64,000 bases of DNA from Candidatus Nitrosacidococcus tergens. Its GTDB lineage: Bacteria > Pseudomonadota > Gammaproteobacteria > Nitrosococcales > Nitrosococcaceae. Numbering within the stretch: position 1 is the stretch's first letter; each line of letters opens with the position of its first letter. Where the stretch lies: the NCBI RefSeq assembly GCF_902810445.1, contig NZ_LR778175.1, positions 434,001 to 498,000 on the forward strand. The letters run 5' to 3'. The translations under genes and the position numbers were made by a program. Under the pieces are notes generated by a model. That model had not been told where the DNA came from, searched no databases, and saw only the letters and a list, made by a program, of their open reading frames with translations. Positions 51,193-60,781 of the stretch are shown here, in pieces.

Positions 51193-52137
51193 ATGAAGCT
51201 CTATCACCACCACTTTAAAGCTATGGGTAGTCCTTGCGAGCTTCAGATCTATGCAAAAAGTAAAATAAAAGCGGAAAGAGCAATCAATCAAATTATTGAA
51301 GATATAAATCGGATTGAAAATCTTTATTCTCGTTATAAACCAAAGAGTTTTCTTTCTCAAATCAATCAAGTTGCAGCTATTGGAGGGCATATCTCTGTAG
51401 ATCACGAAACTCAAGGGCTACTTAACTATGCAGCCACCTGCTATGTTCAAAGTGATGGTCTATTTGATATTACCTCCGGGATTTTACGTCAGGCTTGGAA
51501 CTTTAAGTCAGGTATTATCCCTAGCAATAGGGATATTCAAGCATTACTAAATAGGATTGGTTGGGAAAAGTTACGATGGGAACCTCCTGTATTGATATTC
51601 CCTTTAGCAGGCATGGAGATAGATTTTGGTGGGATTGTCAAAGAATATACTGCAGATAGGGTAGCTGCATTAGCACAACAAGCAGGGATTAAAGGGGGAT
51701 TAGTTAATCTAGGGGGTGATATTAAAATTATTGGTCCAAGAGTAGATGGAAATCCTTGGTGTATCGGAATTCGCCATCCAGAACAAAAAGGGGTAGCAAT
51801 CCGTAAAGTGCTGCTTCATCAAGGAGCTGTTGCCAGTAGTGGAGACTATGAGCGTTATCTTTTATTCAACGAGGTTCGTTATGGTCATATTCTCAATCCT
51901 AAAACAGGCTGGCCAGTACAAAATTTAATTGCTGTGACAGTAGTCAATGATTTATGCGTAGTAGCTGGTAGTGCTTCAACCATTGCTATGCTAAAAGAAG
52001 AAGAAGGGAAGCAATGGCTTAAAAACTTAGGACTGTCTTATTTTTGGGTAGATTCTAAAAACAGTACTGGAGGTACTTTAAATAACTTATCGCTTATTGA
52101 AAATAATAATATATCCGCTGTTGCTATAGTTTCTTAA
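51193..52137 (+). CDS. apbE: FAD:protein FMN transferase without signal peptide
   Basis: This 314-residue ApbE family protein has FDITSGILRQAWNF, EIDFGGIVKEYTADRVAAL, GGLVNLGGDIKI, AVASSGDYERYLLF and YGHILNPKTGWPVQN. Those blocks are complete. It starts MKLYHHHFKAMGSPCELQIY with no signal sequence or lipobox. A longer start is impossible because the upstream stop codon (51178-51180) is in the same frame. It could act in the cytoplasm before export of its target. The likely target is the DTWSGAT motif of the preceding DUF3570 protein. It contrasts with the lipoprotein ApbE at 14110. Confidence 0.88.
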   Translation: MKLYHHHFKAMGSPCELQIYAKSKIKAERAINQIIEDINRIENLYSRYKPKSFLSQINQVAAIGGHISVDHETQGLLNYAATCYVQSDGLFDITSGILRQAWNFKSGIIPSNRDIQALLNRIGWEKLRWEPPVLIFPLAGMEIDFGGIVKEYTADRVAALAQQAGIKGGLVNLGGDIKIIGPRVDGNPWCIGIRHPEQKGVAIRKVLLHQGAVASSGDYERYLLFNEVRYGHILNPKTGWPVQNLIAVTVVNDLCVVAGSASTIAMLKEEEGKQWLKNLGLSYFWVDSKNSTGGTLNNLSLIENNNISAVAIVS

Positions 52138-52167
52138 TTAAATAATAAGGTTATAAAAATCCCTTTC

Positions 52168-53718
52168 ATGCTTAGATCTGAAAAAATAAGATTGTATCTC
52201 ACCGTGTTTTTGGTAGGGATTGCAGTGATGATTGTAGAATTATTAGGTACCCGAATTATTGCCCCTTTTTATGGGGCCAGTCTCTATGTTTGGTCTGCTT
52301 TAATTTCAGTGACTATGCTGGCACTTGCTGGAGGATATTTTATTGGGGGTTATTGGGCTGATCAAGCCAAAAAATCTCATTTATCTTTAGTTATTGCATG
52401 TGTTGCATTATGTATTTTTTTAATTCCTTGGATTACTCGTCCCGTATTACTTGTTACTGATTCTTTTGAGTTACAGCTGGGTGCTTTTTTAAGTGCATTG
52501 ATATTGTTTTCCCCTTGCTTAGTTTTTTTAGGTATGGTCAGTCCCATGGCCATTCGTTTATCCTCCCTTGTATTGGAGGAAGTGGGTACCAGTGCTGGCA
52601 CAGTTTATGGTATAAGTACCTTGGGGAGCGTTATAGGTACTTTATTTTTAGGGTTTTATTTATTTCCTAGAGTTGGATCTTATCAGATCTTAATCGGACT
52701 TGGGGTAGTGTTACTTATCCTTTCAGGGATTACGATCTTTTATGAAAGGGAAAAATCAAAGACCTATATTTTTTTCCTATCCATAATATTTATTACCGCA
52801 GTAGCTATTGGAATATTAGGGCTAACAAATGTTCATCGTAACAGCTCTATACACTCTGGAGGACATTCATTTAAAATTTTATCTACGCAAGAAAGCCTAT
52901 ATGGCTGGGTAAGAGTTATTGATGAACCAGAAAAGGATCTTCGCTTGCTTGCTACTGACTCTTCTATAATTGGAGCAGCTAGTATCCATAATGGCCAAAA
53001 TAGGCTAGCGTATCAGAATATTGTCCCTTTACTTCCTCTGTTAGCTAAGCACGCTATCAAACATGCTTTGCTTATAGGACAAGGAGCAGGTCATATGGCA
53101 ACAGTACTGAAAAGCCAATATGGAATTATGGTAGATACCTTAGAAATTAATCCTGCCGTTGCTCAAGCTGCAACCGATTATTTTGATTTTATGCCTACTG
53201 GAAAAACAATAATAGGTGATGCCCGCTACAAAATCCGTCATTTGAAAGGTGCTTATGACTTAATTATTCATGATTGCTTCACTGGAGGAGCAGAGCCTGA
53301 GTATTTACTTACTGTAGAGGCTCTTAATCAATTACGATCTTTACTTTCAGAGCAAGGAATGTTTGTACTTAATTTTGTAGCCTTTGCAGAAGGGGGTAAA
53401 AACTCTGCCCTTGCTTCTGTTGCAAAGACTATAGATCAGGTTTTCCCTTATCAAACCGTTTTTATTTCTGAGCCCAGTAAAGATTTTAATGATTTTATTT
53501 TTTTAGCCACAATTAATAATTTTATTAACCTCAATAAAAAATCTCTTCATTCTATTCAAAAAGCATGGTTGAAACAACGGTTATTTACGATAGACAAAGC
53601 AAAGGGAATCATATTAACAGATAATTTTCATCCCTTAGCATACCTACAAACTAAGAAAGCGAATTATTATCGATCTACCTTAATTGGCTGGTTAGGTACT
53701 AATCTTTTAATAAGATAG
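52168..53718 (+). CDS. Membrane-fused spermidine synthase-like protein
   Basis: This 516-residue protein begins with about seven transmembrane helices (residues 8-220; MIVELLGTRIIAPFYGASLY is the hallmark of these proteins). It ends with a spermidine-synthase-type Rossmann domain (HALLIGQGAGHMATVLKS, TLEINPAVAQAATDYF, LIIHDCFTGGAEPEYLLT). The methyltransferase-like domain binds an S-adenosyl compound. The biological substrate of the membrane-fused type is not known. It follows the ApbE gene by 30 bp and precedes the Wzm gene by 8 bp, so it may belong to either operon. Confidence 0.8.
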   Translation: MLRSEKIRLYLTVFLVGIAVMIVELLGTRIIAPFYGASLYVWSALISVTMLALAGGYFIGGYWADQAKKSHLSLVIACVALCIFLIPWITRPVLLVTDSFELQLGAFLSALILFSPCLVFLGMVSPMAIRLSSLVLEEVGTSAGTVYGISTLGSVIGTLFLGFYLFPRVGSYQILIGLGVVLLILSGITIFYEREKSKTYIFFLSIIFITAVAIGILGLTNVHRNSSIHSGGHSFKILSTQESLYGWVRVIDEPEKDLRLLATDSSIIGAASIHNGQNRLAYQNIVPLLPLLAKHAIKHALLIGQGAGHMATVLKSQYGIMVDTLEINPAVAQAATDYFDFMPTGKTIIGDARYKIRHLKGAYDLIIHDCFTGGAEPEYLLTVEALNQLRSLLSEQGMFVLNFVAFAEGGKNSALASVAKTIDQVFPYQTVFISEPSKDFNDFIFLATINNFINLNKKSLHSIQKAWLKQRLFTIDKAKGIILTDNFHPLAYLQTKKANYYRSTLIGWLGTNLLIR

Positions 53719-53726
53719 TTAGCCTT

Positions 53727-54530
53727 ATGTTTTTTATTACTCCATTTAAGCAGTTTATAAGAAATAGAGAGCTTATTATTCAGCTAATTTGGAGTGAAAC
53801 TGCAGGGCGTTACCGTGGTTCTTTTGCTGGATTTTTATGGTCTTTATTAAATCCATTGTTTTCACTCATAATGTATACTTTTGTCTTTGGGATAGTATTT
53901 AAAGCTCGCCAAGGACTAGCGGCAGAAACCACCTTTGATTTTTCTTTAATGCTCTTTGTAGGACTTATCCTCCATGGATTACTTACCGAATGTATTACTA
54001 GAGCTCCTTTTCTAATTACTGGGAACCCAAGTTATGTAAAGCAGGTAGTTTTCCCCCTTGAAATTTTGCCTCTAGTTACTCTAGGATCTAGCCTTTTCCA
54101 TACCAGCATTAGTTTTCTATTGCTCATTGCTGCTTGGGTGCTGACTCATGGTGGTGTTGGAATCTCTGCTGTTTATATTCCTTGTTTCATTTTTCCTTTA
54201 AGCCTTATTGCACTAGGGTTAGGATGGTTGATTGCTGCGATTGCTGTCTACTTTAGAGATATAAATCAACTGGTAAGTTTTATGAGCAGTGGGCTTTTAT
54301 TTTTCTCTCCTATTTTTTACCCAGCCAGTGCAGTTCCTCAGCCCTTTCAAACTATTTTAAGTATCAACCCACTTACTTATGTAATTGAGCAAATACGTAG
54401 TTGCCTTTTAGGTAAAGATCCGCTTTTGCTTAAGGATTACCTAATTTATTTGCTAATTGCTTCTTTAGTAGCTGTGCTGGGTTACTTTTGGTTTCAAAGA
54501 GTTCGCCCAGGGTTTGCAGATATTTTATAA
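53727..54530 (+). CDS. wzm: O-antigen/polysaccharide ABC exporter permease
   Basis: This 267-residue ABC-2 permease has six helices. It contains LIWSETAGRYRGSFAGFLWS-LLNPLFSLIMYTFVF near the N-terminus and NPLTYVIEQIRS near the end, both typical of Wzm/KpsM/TagG. It forms the channel that moves lipid-linked polysaccharide from the cytoplasmic to the periplasmic leaflet. Its ATPase is encoded directly downstream. Confidence 0.92.
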   Translation: MFFITPFKQFIRNRELIIQLIWSETAGRYRGSFAGFLWSLLNPLFSLIMYTFVFGIVFKARQGLAAETTFDFSLMLFVGLILHGLLTECITRAPFLITGNPSYVKQVVFPLEILPLVTLGSSLFHTSISFLLLIAAWVLTHGGVGISAVYIPCFIFPLSLIALGLGWLIAAIAVYFRDINQLVSFMSSGLLFFSPIFYPASAVPQPFQTILSINPLTYVIEQIRSCLLGKDPLLLKDYLIYLLIASLVAVLGYFWFQRVRPGFADIL

Positions 54531-54541
54531 GGGCTGCATCT

Positions 54542-55756
54542 ATGATGCCACTTATTAAGGTAGATAGTGTAAGTAAATGTTATCACTTATATCATCGACC
54601 TCAAGATAGATTGCTACAGCTTTGGTTTAAAAATCGTAAGCAGCTTTACCAAGAATTTTGGGCATTGCAAGATATTTCTTTTGAAATATACTCTGGGGAA
54701 TCCGTTGCAATTGTAGGGCAAAATGGAGCAGGAAAAAGTACTTTACTTCAACTGATTGCAGGCACCCTAACTCCTAGCTCTGGGAAGATTACTATTCGTG
54801 GTAGAATTGCTGCTCTATTGCAGTTAGGCAGTGGCTTTAATCCTGAGTTTACTGGTCGAGAGAATATATTTTTGAATGGTGCAATTTTAGGATTTAGCCG
54901 CAGCGAAATTTCTAAGAGATTTACTGAAATTGCTGATTTTGCAGATATAGGTGACTTCATTGATAGACCTGTAAAAACCTATTCATCAGGTATGGCGATG
55001 CGTCTTGCTTTTGCGGTATCTACTTGTCTTGAACCGGAAATTCTTATTATTGATGAAGCCCTAGCAGTAGGGGATGCAGTGTTTCAATTTAAATGCCGTA
55101 ATCGTTTACAGGAATTAATTACTAAAGGGGTTACCCTACTATTTGTTTCCCATGATATGAGTGCAGTTAAGTCTTTTTGTTGCCGTGCCATCTATTTAGA
55201 ACAAGGGAAAAAAAAGACAGAAGGAGAAGCCGAACAAATTGCAGAATCCTATTTTATGGATGTTCGTGCAAAACAGATTAAAAATACTTCAACAAAAAAT
55301 AAGATCACTGCAATTCAGGAAAAAAGCCAAGGAGGTTACGGTACTCAAGAAGGAGAAATTATTTCAGATCACTTTAACACTACAGGGAATAATCAGGCTT
55401 TTTTTAACTATGGAGATGAGATTGTCTTTACAGTAATTTGCCAATTAAATGCTCCTGTAAAATCCCCAACCCTCTCTGTAGTAATTCAAGCTGGAAACCT
55501 AGTAGGTATTGGTGGACAATGGTTTTCATTGAGTACTTTTATAAAAGAGCGACAACCTATTACTTTAACTATCAAGCTACCAGCTTATTTTAATGAGGGA
55601 AAATACTTTATTACATTAAGATTAGAAGATCGTCGAGATGAAAAAAATACATTTATTTTGCATAAAATCCCAGGTGCATTAAGTTTTGATGTTTTTTCTC
55701 CAAAGGACAATACTCTACTTGGATTCCATAATTTACAGTTAACTTGCATACAATGA
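54542..55756 (+). CDS. wzt: O-antigen ABC exporter ATPase with C-terminal glycan-binding domain
   Basis: This 404-residue protein begins at ATG 54542 (12 bp after wzm). The ABC part has SVAIVGQNGAGKSTLLQLI, signature-type VKTYSSGMAMRLAFAV and Walker B EILIIDEALAVGDAVF. After residue 245 a beta-rich Wzt-C domain (FFNYGDEIVFTVICQLN ... IPGALSFDVF) follows. In O9a-type systems this domain recognises the non-reducing-end modification of the finished chain. The terminal cap here may be one of the modifications made by the sulfotransferases and methyltransferase downstream (inference). Confidence 0.92.
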   Translation: MMPLIKVDSVSKCYHLYHRPQDRLLQLWFKNRKQLYQEFWALQDISFEIYSGESVAIVGQNGAGKSTLLQLIAGTLTPSSGKITIRGRIAALLQLGSGFNPEFTGRENIFLNGAILGFSRSEISKRFTEIADFADIGDFIDRPVKTYSSGMAMRLAFAVSTCLEPEILIIDEALAVGDAVFQFKCRNRLQELITKGVTLLFVSHDMSAVKSFCCRAIYLEQGKKKTEGEAEQIAESYFMDVRAKQIKNTSTKNKITAIQEKSQGGYGTQEGEIISDHFNTTGNNQAFFNYGDEIVFTVICQLNAPVKSPTLSVVIQAGNLVGIGGQWFSLSTFIKERQPITLTIKLPAYFNEGKYFITLRLEDRRDEKNTFILHKIPGALSFDVFSPKDNTLLGFHNLQLTCIQ

Positions 55757-55759
55757 CTT

Positions 55760-56389
55760 ATGGTCATTTCCCATAAATATAAATTTATTTTTATAAAAAA
55801 TGGAAAAACAGCAAGCACCAGCATTGAAGTTTTTCTCTCTCAAATTTGTGCTGATTCTGATATTTTCACCCCTATTTATCCACCTGTAACACCTCATGTT
55901 CCTCGAAACCATGAAGGTTTCTATAATCGTATGACCAGTGCAGAAATTCGTGATCAAATAGGGGAGCAAACTTGGAAAAATTATTTTAAATTTTGTGTAG
56001 AGCGAAATCCTTGGGATAAAATGATTTCTTATTATCATATGGCTAAATTTAGGGTCAATGGTAATCTAACCCTCGATGAGTTTTTAGCCACTGGTGTGTT
56101 TCCTGTTAATTTTCCTCGGTATACAGAGCCGAAAGATCCTACACAAATTATTGTGGATCAAATTATTTATTATGAAGATTTAATTGCAGGATTAGGAGAA
56201 GTATTTAAAAAATTGGATATCCCTTTTTATGGATCTCTAGGTGTAGGGGCAAAATCTGAATATCGTACCGATTATAGATTTTACCAAGATATTTTAACAG
56301 AAGAGCAGGCCCATAAAATTCAAGATATTTTTGCTACTGAAATTAGTCTTCATGGTTACTGTTTTGATGGTTCAAGACAGAAATTGTGA
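55760..56389 (+). CDS. Sulfotransferase family protein (1)
   Basis: This 209-residue P-loop sulfotransferase has the PAPS 5'-phosphosulfate loop IFIKNGKTASTSIEVFLS near the N-terminus and the 3'-phosphate motif CVERNPWDKMISYYHM in the middle. It would transfer sulfate from PAPS to a sugar of the exported polysaccharide. Four-base overlap (GTGA) with the next gene shows tight coupling. Confidence 0.8.
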   Translation: MVISHKYKFIFIKNGKTASTSIEVFLSQICADSDIFTPIYPPVTPHVPRNHEGFYNRMTSAEIRDQIGEQTWKNYFKFCVERNPWDKMISYYHMAKFRVNGNLTLDEFLATGVFPVNFPRYTEPKDPTQIIVDQIIYYEDLIAGLGEVFKKLDIPFYGSLGVGAKSEYRTDYRFYQDILTEEQAHKIQDIFATEISLHGYCFDGSRQKL

Positions 56390-56988
56390 TTAGCAACACT
56401 TATAATTTCATTTTTGTGCATATTCCTAAAACAGCAGGTAATGCGATTCAAAGTGTACTAAGGAAGTATTCTGAAGATAGGGTAGTTAAAAATAGCCATG
56501 ATAAAGATGGAATTCATAGATTTGGGGTTGTAAGTTCCTATGGGACGGAGAAGCACGCTACTCTTACTAACTATTTTACAGTACTAAGTGCTGAAAAATT
56601 TAAAGAAAAGCAAAAAATTACTTGTATTCGTAATCCTTGGGATCGGGCAATTTCTTTTTATTTTTCTCCCCATCGGGAGTGTAACCACTGGGATCGAAAT
56701 GAATTTATCCATACTTTAGATAATATTCAACCCATAAGCTATTTTATGAAATTACCTCATACGACTGATCTAAAAGCTAATTTTGATTTTATTATTCGCT
56801 ACGAACAAATTGACCTAGATTTTTCTAATCTGTGTCAATTTCTTGGATTTTCTGCAGAAAAACTACCTAAAATCAATCAAGGAATCCATCAAAGTTATAT
56901 AAAATATTATGATTCAGAATTAATTGATTTAGTCGCCGATCGGTTTCAAGAAGATATTACTCTTTTCAGTTATGAGTTTAACAAGTGA
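56386..56988 (+). CDS. Sulfotransferase family protein (2)
   Basis: This is a 200-residue paralogous sulfotransferase that starts with GTG inside the previous stop. PAPS motif FVHIPKTAGNAIQSVL and TCIRNPWDRAISFYF. The HIPKTAG form is typical of carbohydrate sulfotransferases. It ends YEFNK and overlaps the next gene by a TGATG junction. Acceptor sugar unknown. Confidence 0.82.
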   Translation: MISNTYNFIFVHIPKTAGNAIQSVLRKYSEDRVVKNSHDKDGIHRFGVVSSYGTEKHATLTNYFTVLSAEKFKEKQKITCIRNPWDRAISFYFSPHRECNHWDRNEFIHTLDNIQPISYFMKLPHTTDLKANFDFIIRYEQIDLDFSNLCQFLGFSAEKLPKINQGIHQSYIKYYDSELIDLVADRFQEDITLFSYEFNK

Positions 56989-57692
56989 TGCAGGCAGTCA
57001 TCGTTCATATTCCTAAAGTGGCTGGTACTTCATTAAAAAATGCCATTACAGAAGAAATTGAATCCAATAATATTTACTTTGACTATCATCGCCCTTTAGC
57101 AAAAGGAAATTTACGAAGAAATATGGATTGTTTATTTACGAGTATCAAAAATAAGCCTAGATCTGAGCTAATAATTTTTGGTCATTTTCTTGTAGGAAAA
57201 TACGCTACATTTAATGGAATTTATTTTAAAAACCGCCCTAATACGGTCTATATTACTTTTCTGCGTGATCCACTTCAGCGAGCTATTTCCCATTTTTTTT
57301 TCTGGAAACGAACAGATGTGACGGGGCATAGAGTTTGGGAGCAATTTACTCAAGAGAATTGGGACTTAGAGCGATTTCTACTTTCCAAAGAACATAGAAA
57401 TTTTCAGACTAAGTTCTTTTGGCGTTTTCCTTTAGTGCAATTTGATTTTATTGGGCTTACAGAACACTTTAATGACAGCATAAAAATGCTTAGGATCACT
57501 TTTCCTCTATTTAAAAATTTATCAATAAAAGAGGAAAATGCTAACCCTACACATAGGGTAGGCAATAGTTACGCTATTTCCCCTAAATTAACAAAGCAAT
57601 TTAAGCAACAAAATCAGCAGGACTATGCTTTGTATTACCAAGCTATGGATATTTTTATGCAGCAAAAGTTAAAATTACTTGCCCATGGCTAA
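56988..57692 (+). CDS. Sulfotransferase family protein (3)
   Basis: This 234-residue protein starts at ATG 56988 within the stop of the previous gene. PAPS motif IVHIPKVAGTSLKNAI, then FLRDPLQRAISHFFFWKR. The C-terminal part (LTEHFNDSIKMLRITF) is typical of the heparan/chondroitin-like sulfotransferase group. It is the third member in a row and each overlaps the next, so together they likely add sulfates at different positions. It overlaps the following multidomain gene by 8 bases. Confidence 0.8.
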   Translation: MQAVIVHIPKVAGTSLKNAITEEIESNNIYFDYHRPLAKGNLRRNMDCLFTSIKNKPRSELIIFGHFLVGKYATFNGIYFKNRPNTVYITFLRDPLQRAISHFFFWKRTDVTGHRVWEQFTQENWDLERFLLSKEHRNFQTKFFWRFPLVQFDFIGLTEHFNDSIKMLRITFPLFKNLSIKEENANPTHRVGNSYAISPKLTKQFKQQNQQDYALYYQAMDIFMQQKLKLLAHG

Positions 57693-60600
57693 TCATCCCT
57701 CACCTATAGTATTCCTGCTTGGTGTTCCTCGCTCGGGAACTACCTTACTCTCCTGTTTACTTAACCAACATCCAGATATTTATTGCCCACCAGAGCCTTG
57801 GTTACTTTTAGGGTTAGAAGCACTAGGTAAAGTACCTATTGATCACCCAGCAGATTCTCCACTTCTTACAGGTGCAACTACGGAGTTTTTAGAATCCCAA
57901 CGATTTCAATATTTAAAACAAGCAGCTCTGGCTATCTATGAAAAAAAACGAGTAGATGTAGGGAAGCAAGTTTTTATTGATAAAACTCCCCGCTATTATC
58001 ATATTCCAGAATTTTTAAGTAGTTTTTTACCCGAAAGTAAATTTATCTTACTGGTACGCAATCCACTAGATATTGCCGCATCTTTTAAAACATCTTGGGG
58101 AGTTAATCTACCCAAAATTATTAGCCAACAAGACGATACACCCTTTTTATTTGATTATATTTTAGGGGTTAGTCATTTATTAGCATTTTCTAAAAACTAC
58201 CCAGTACTTGGTATAGCTTACGAAAACTTAGTGACTAGCCCAGATTCAGAGATGGATCGGATATTTCATTACCTGTCTTTGCCTAAACAAAAAATAAATC
58301 AAAATTTAGATTCATCCATTTATAAAGAGAGTCTCTTTGGAGATAGAAATATTTTAGATACACCTTATATTCATACTCAATCTATAGGGACATATCAAGA
58401 TGTTTTTACCCCTGAAGAAATAGGAACTCTTATTAATGGATTAGGTAAGGATATCTATGCACAACTGGGTTATGGAGAGCAATGCGATCAAATATGTAAA
58501 AAACTCAATATTGCCCTCGATCCGCAACAGCCTTCAAAACTATTTGAAGTGGCAGAAAGCTATGTTCAAAAACGCCGTAGTGCTTGGTCAGATCCCGATC
58601 ATAGAGGAGTTTTTGGTGCTCAAATTGAAGGCTTAACCCAACAACTTGAAGCATTAGATATCCATATTGAAACAGTAGAAACACGAAATACCCAAATTAG
58701 CCAGCAGCTACAAGATAAAGATAGAGAGCTAGATTCTCTGAAATCTCAAGTTATACACCTCCAAAAAGAGCAAGAAAAACTTAATCATCAACTTAAGCTT
58801 ATCGAATATAGAGGATTAAGAACTCGACTACGGGAAGACCTTACTTATATAAAAATAAGAATCAAAGATTTAATTAAAAGAAAGCTTTTCCGAATTGTTC
58901 AAGGTTCGCCACCACCTCCTTTACCTAAAATTTCTATTGTGACCCCAATCCTTAATGGGCAACAATATCTTACAGCCACCTTAAATTCTGTGCTTACTCA
59001 AAATTATCCTTACTTAGAATTTATTATTGTAGATGGAGGTTCTACAGATAGCACTTTATCTATTATTGAAGATTTTCAGCAAAATAAAAATTTTCCTAAT
59101 GAAATTAGCAAAGTGATTTCTGAACCTGATCAAGGAATGTATGATGCCATTGCAAAAGGATTCTCTTATGCAACTGGAGAAATACTCGCTTATCTTAATG
59201 GAGATGATTTATTAGAAGGAGGAGCACTTACAGCAGTAGGTAGTTACTTTGCAGGCCACCCTAAAGCAGCAGTGATTTACCATGAAGACAGTGTATTAGT
59301 AAATGGTTGGAAATATCCAAATACTTATCAACCTAAAGGTATAAATACTGCTCAGCTACTCAATCGTCATATTCTTTTCCAAGATGGAATTTTTTTCAGG
59401 AGAAGCGCCTATAAAAAAGTAGGAGGGATTAGGAAGGATCTAAAATATGCAGGAGATTATGATTTTTGGCTTAGATTATCTGCTAAGTTTAAATTTATCC
59501 GCCAACCTAACCATGCGAGTACCTTTCGAGTTCATCAAGGGCAACTAAGCCAGGATATGGAATCCTATCGCCAAGAAATGGAGCAAGCTCGCAATGATTT
59601 TCTTAATCAAGTCTCTTCATTACAAAAATCAAGCTGGAAATTCCAAATAAAATTTTATCGCTTACTTCGATGGATTACTAAGAGAGTAATTCATAAAAAT
59701 AGATTATTTTTTCCGATTGATTTTCAAAACCAACCTCCACCTATAGTTACCCTAATTGGTACCGAATATGGGCAAGCGATTAGTCCTATTGATTATAAAC
59801 CAGCAAATAGGCTTTTATTTAGTACGCCAGATACTCGTTTTGGAGGTAATAAAATTCATCACATTTATTTAGACACCCGTTATAATATTGCCATTACCTA
59901 TCCGCTTGTTTCAGAAACTGAGTTGGATGATCTATATCAACAGCACTATTCAAACCCTCCAATAGGAATTCAAGAACCTAAAAGTACTTCCCCTTATCGC
60001 CAATTTAATGGAAAGTATTGGTGGGAAAAAATATTATTACGCCTCCCTACAGAAAAAATCCATCCTCATACTTGGCAAGATCAGACCTTAATTGAACTAA
60101 CTCAGGTACTTCAAGGTATTAAGGTAGATATTAAAGTACCACTTAAGCTGCTAGATGTAGGCTGTTTTGAAGGCCAGCTTTTAGATGAAATTAAAATAAA
60201 AACACCTTGGCAAGGTTTTGGTTTAGAAGCTAATCCTAAAGCGGTAGAAGCAGTAAGTAAAAAAGGACATTTAGTTTGGCAAGGACATGGTTCGCAAGCC
60301 ACTGAAATTATCCCAAAATCCCATCAGTTTGACGTAATCTTTATGGGACAGGCGATAGAGCATATGAACAATCCTGTACAAGTACTACGGCAGCTCCGTT
60401 TATTGCTTGCTCCAAGTGGGGTTTTAATTCTAAGTACACCTAATTTGGATTCTCGCCAAATTAATTGGTTTGGCCCTACTTGGGCTCATTGGCATGCACC
60501 CTATCATCGCTATATTTTCTCTAAAAAAGGATTATACGCACTTGCCAAACAAGTTGGACTAAAATCTGTTTGTTTTAAAACTTTTTCTCACCCTTACTGG

Positions 60601-60780
60601 AGTGCTTTATCTATTATTCAGAATAGCTTAGGGTTAGGAGGAAGTGTTTCCCATGGCATAGAGTTTGATCCTTTAGTACATCAAAGAGCAGCCCGAGTAT
60701 ATTTTTGGCAGCAGCTATTTTGGAATAAGCTAGGCAAAGGAGATTATAGTTTCTTTGCTATGCAAGAAGGAGAGGGGTAA
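57685..60780 (+). CDS. Three-domain sulfotransferase-glycosyltransferase-methyltransferase
   Basis: This 1031-residue protein starts at ATG 57685 (TTG 57679 is possible). Domain 1, residues 1 to about 275, is a sulfotransferase (FLLGVPRSGTTLLSCLLNQH, LLVRNPLDIAASFKTSW). A coiled coil spans about 310-370. Domain 2, about 410-640, is a GT2 glycosyltransferase (ISIVTPILNGQQYLTATLNS, IIVDGGSTDSTL, AYLNGDDLLEGGAL). Domain 3, about 790-1000, is a class I methyltransferase (LLDVGCFEGQLLDEI, LSTPNLDSRQINWFGPTWAH). One polypeptide can thus add and decorate a sugar, perhaps capping the chain. Confidence 0.85.
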   Translation: MANHPSPIVFLLGVPRSGTTLLSCLLNQHPDIYCPPEPWLLLGLEALGKVPIDHPADSPLLTGATTEFLESQRFQYLKQAALAIYEKKRVDVGKQVFIDKTPRYYHIPEFLSSFLPESKFILLVRNPLDIAASFKTSWGVNLPKIISQQDDTPFLFDYILGVSHLLAFSKNYPVLGIAYENLVTSPDSEMDRIFHYLSLPKQKINQNLDSSIYKESLFGDRNILDTPYIHTQSIGTYQDVFTPEEIGTLINGLGKDIYAQLGYGEQCDQICKKLNIALDPQQPSKLFEVAESYVQKRRSAWSDPDHRGVFGAQIEGLTQQLEALDIHIETVETRNTQISQQLQDKDRELDSLKSQVIHLQKEQEKLNHQLKLIEYRGLRTRLREDLTYIKIRIKDLIKRKLFRIVQGSPPPPLPKISIVTPILNGQQYLTATLNSVLTQNYPYLEFIIVDGGSTDSTLSIIEDFQQNKNFPNEISKVISEPDQGMYDAIAKGFSYATGEILAYLNGDDLLEGGALTAVGSYFAGHPKAAVIYHEDSVLVNGWKYPNTYQPKGINTAQLLNRHILFQDGIFFRRSAYKKVGGIRKDLKYAGDYDFWLRLSAKFKFIRQPNHASTFRVHQGQLSQDMESYRQEMEQARNDFLNQVSSLQKSSWKFQIKFYRLLRWITKRVIHKNRLFFPIDFQNQPPPIVTLIGTEYGQAISPIDYKPANRLLFSTPDTRFGGNKIHHIYLDTRYNIAITYPLVSETELDDLYQQHYSNPPIGIQEPKSTSPYRQFNGKYWWEKILLRLPTEKIHPHTWQDQTLIELTQVLQGIKVDIKVPLKLLDVGCFEGQLLDEIKIKTPWQGFGLEANPKAVEAVSKKGHLVWQGHGSQATEIIPKSHQFDVIFMGQAIEHMNNPVQVLRQLRLLLAPSGVLILSTPNLDSRQINWFGPTWAHWHAPYHRYIFSKKGLYALAKQVGLKSVCFKTFSHPYWSALSIIQNSLGLGGSVSHGIEFDPLVHQRAARVYFWQQLFWNKLGKGDYSFFAMQEGEG

Positions 60781-60781
60781 T

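Noticed and set aside
57568..57584. Another TACGCTATTTCCC sequence like the sigma-54 upstream element
   Set aside because: Lies within a sulfotransferase coding frame with no sigma-54 promoter nearby; probably chance.
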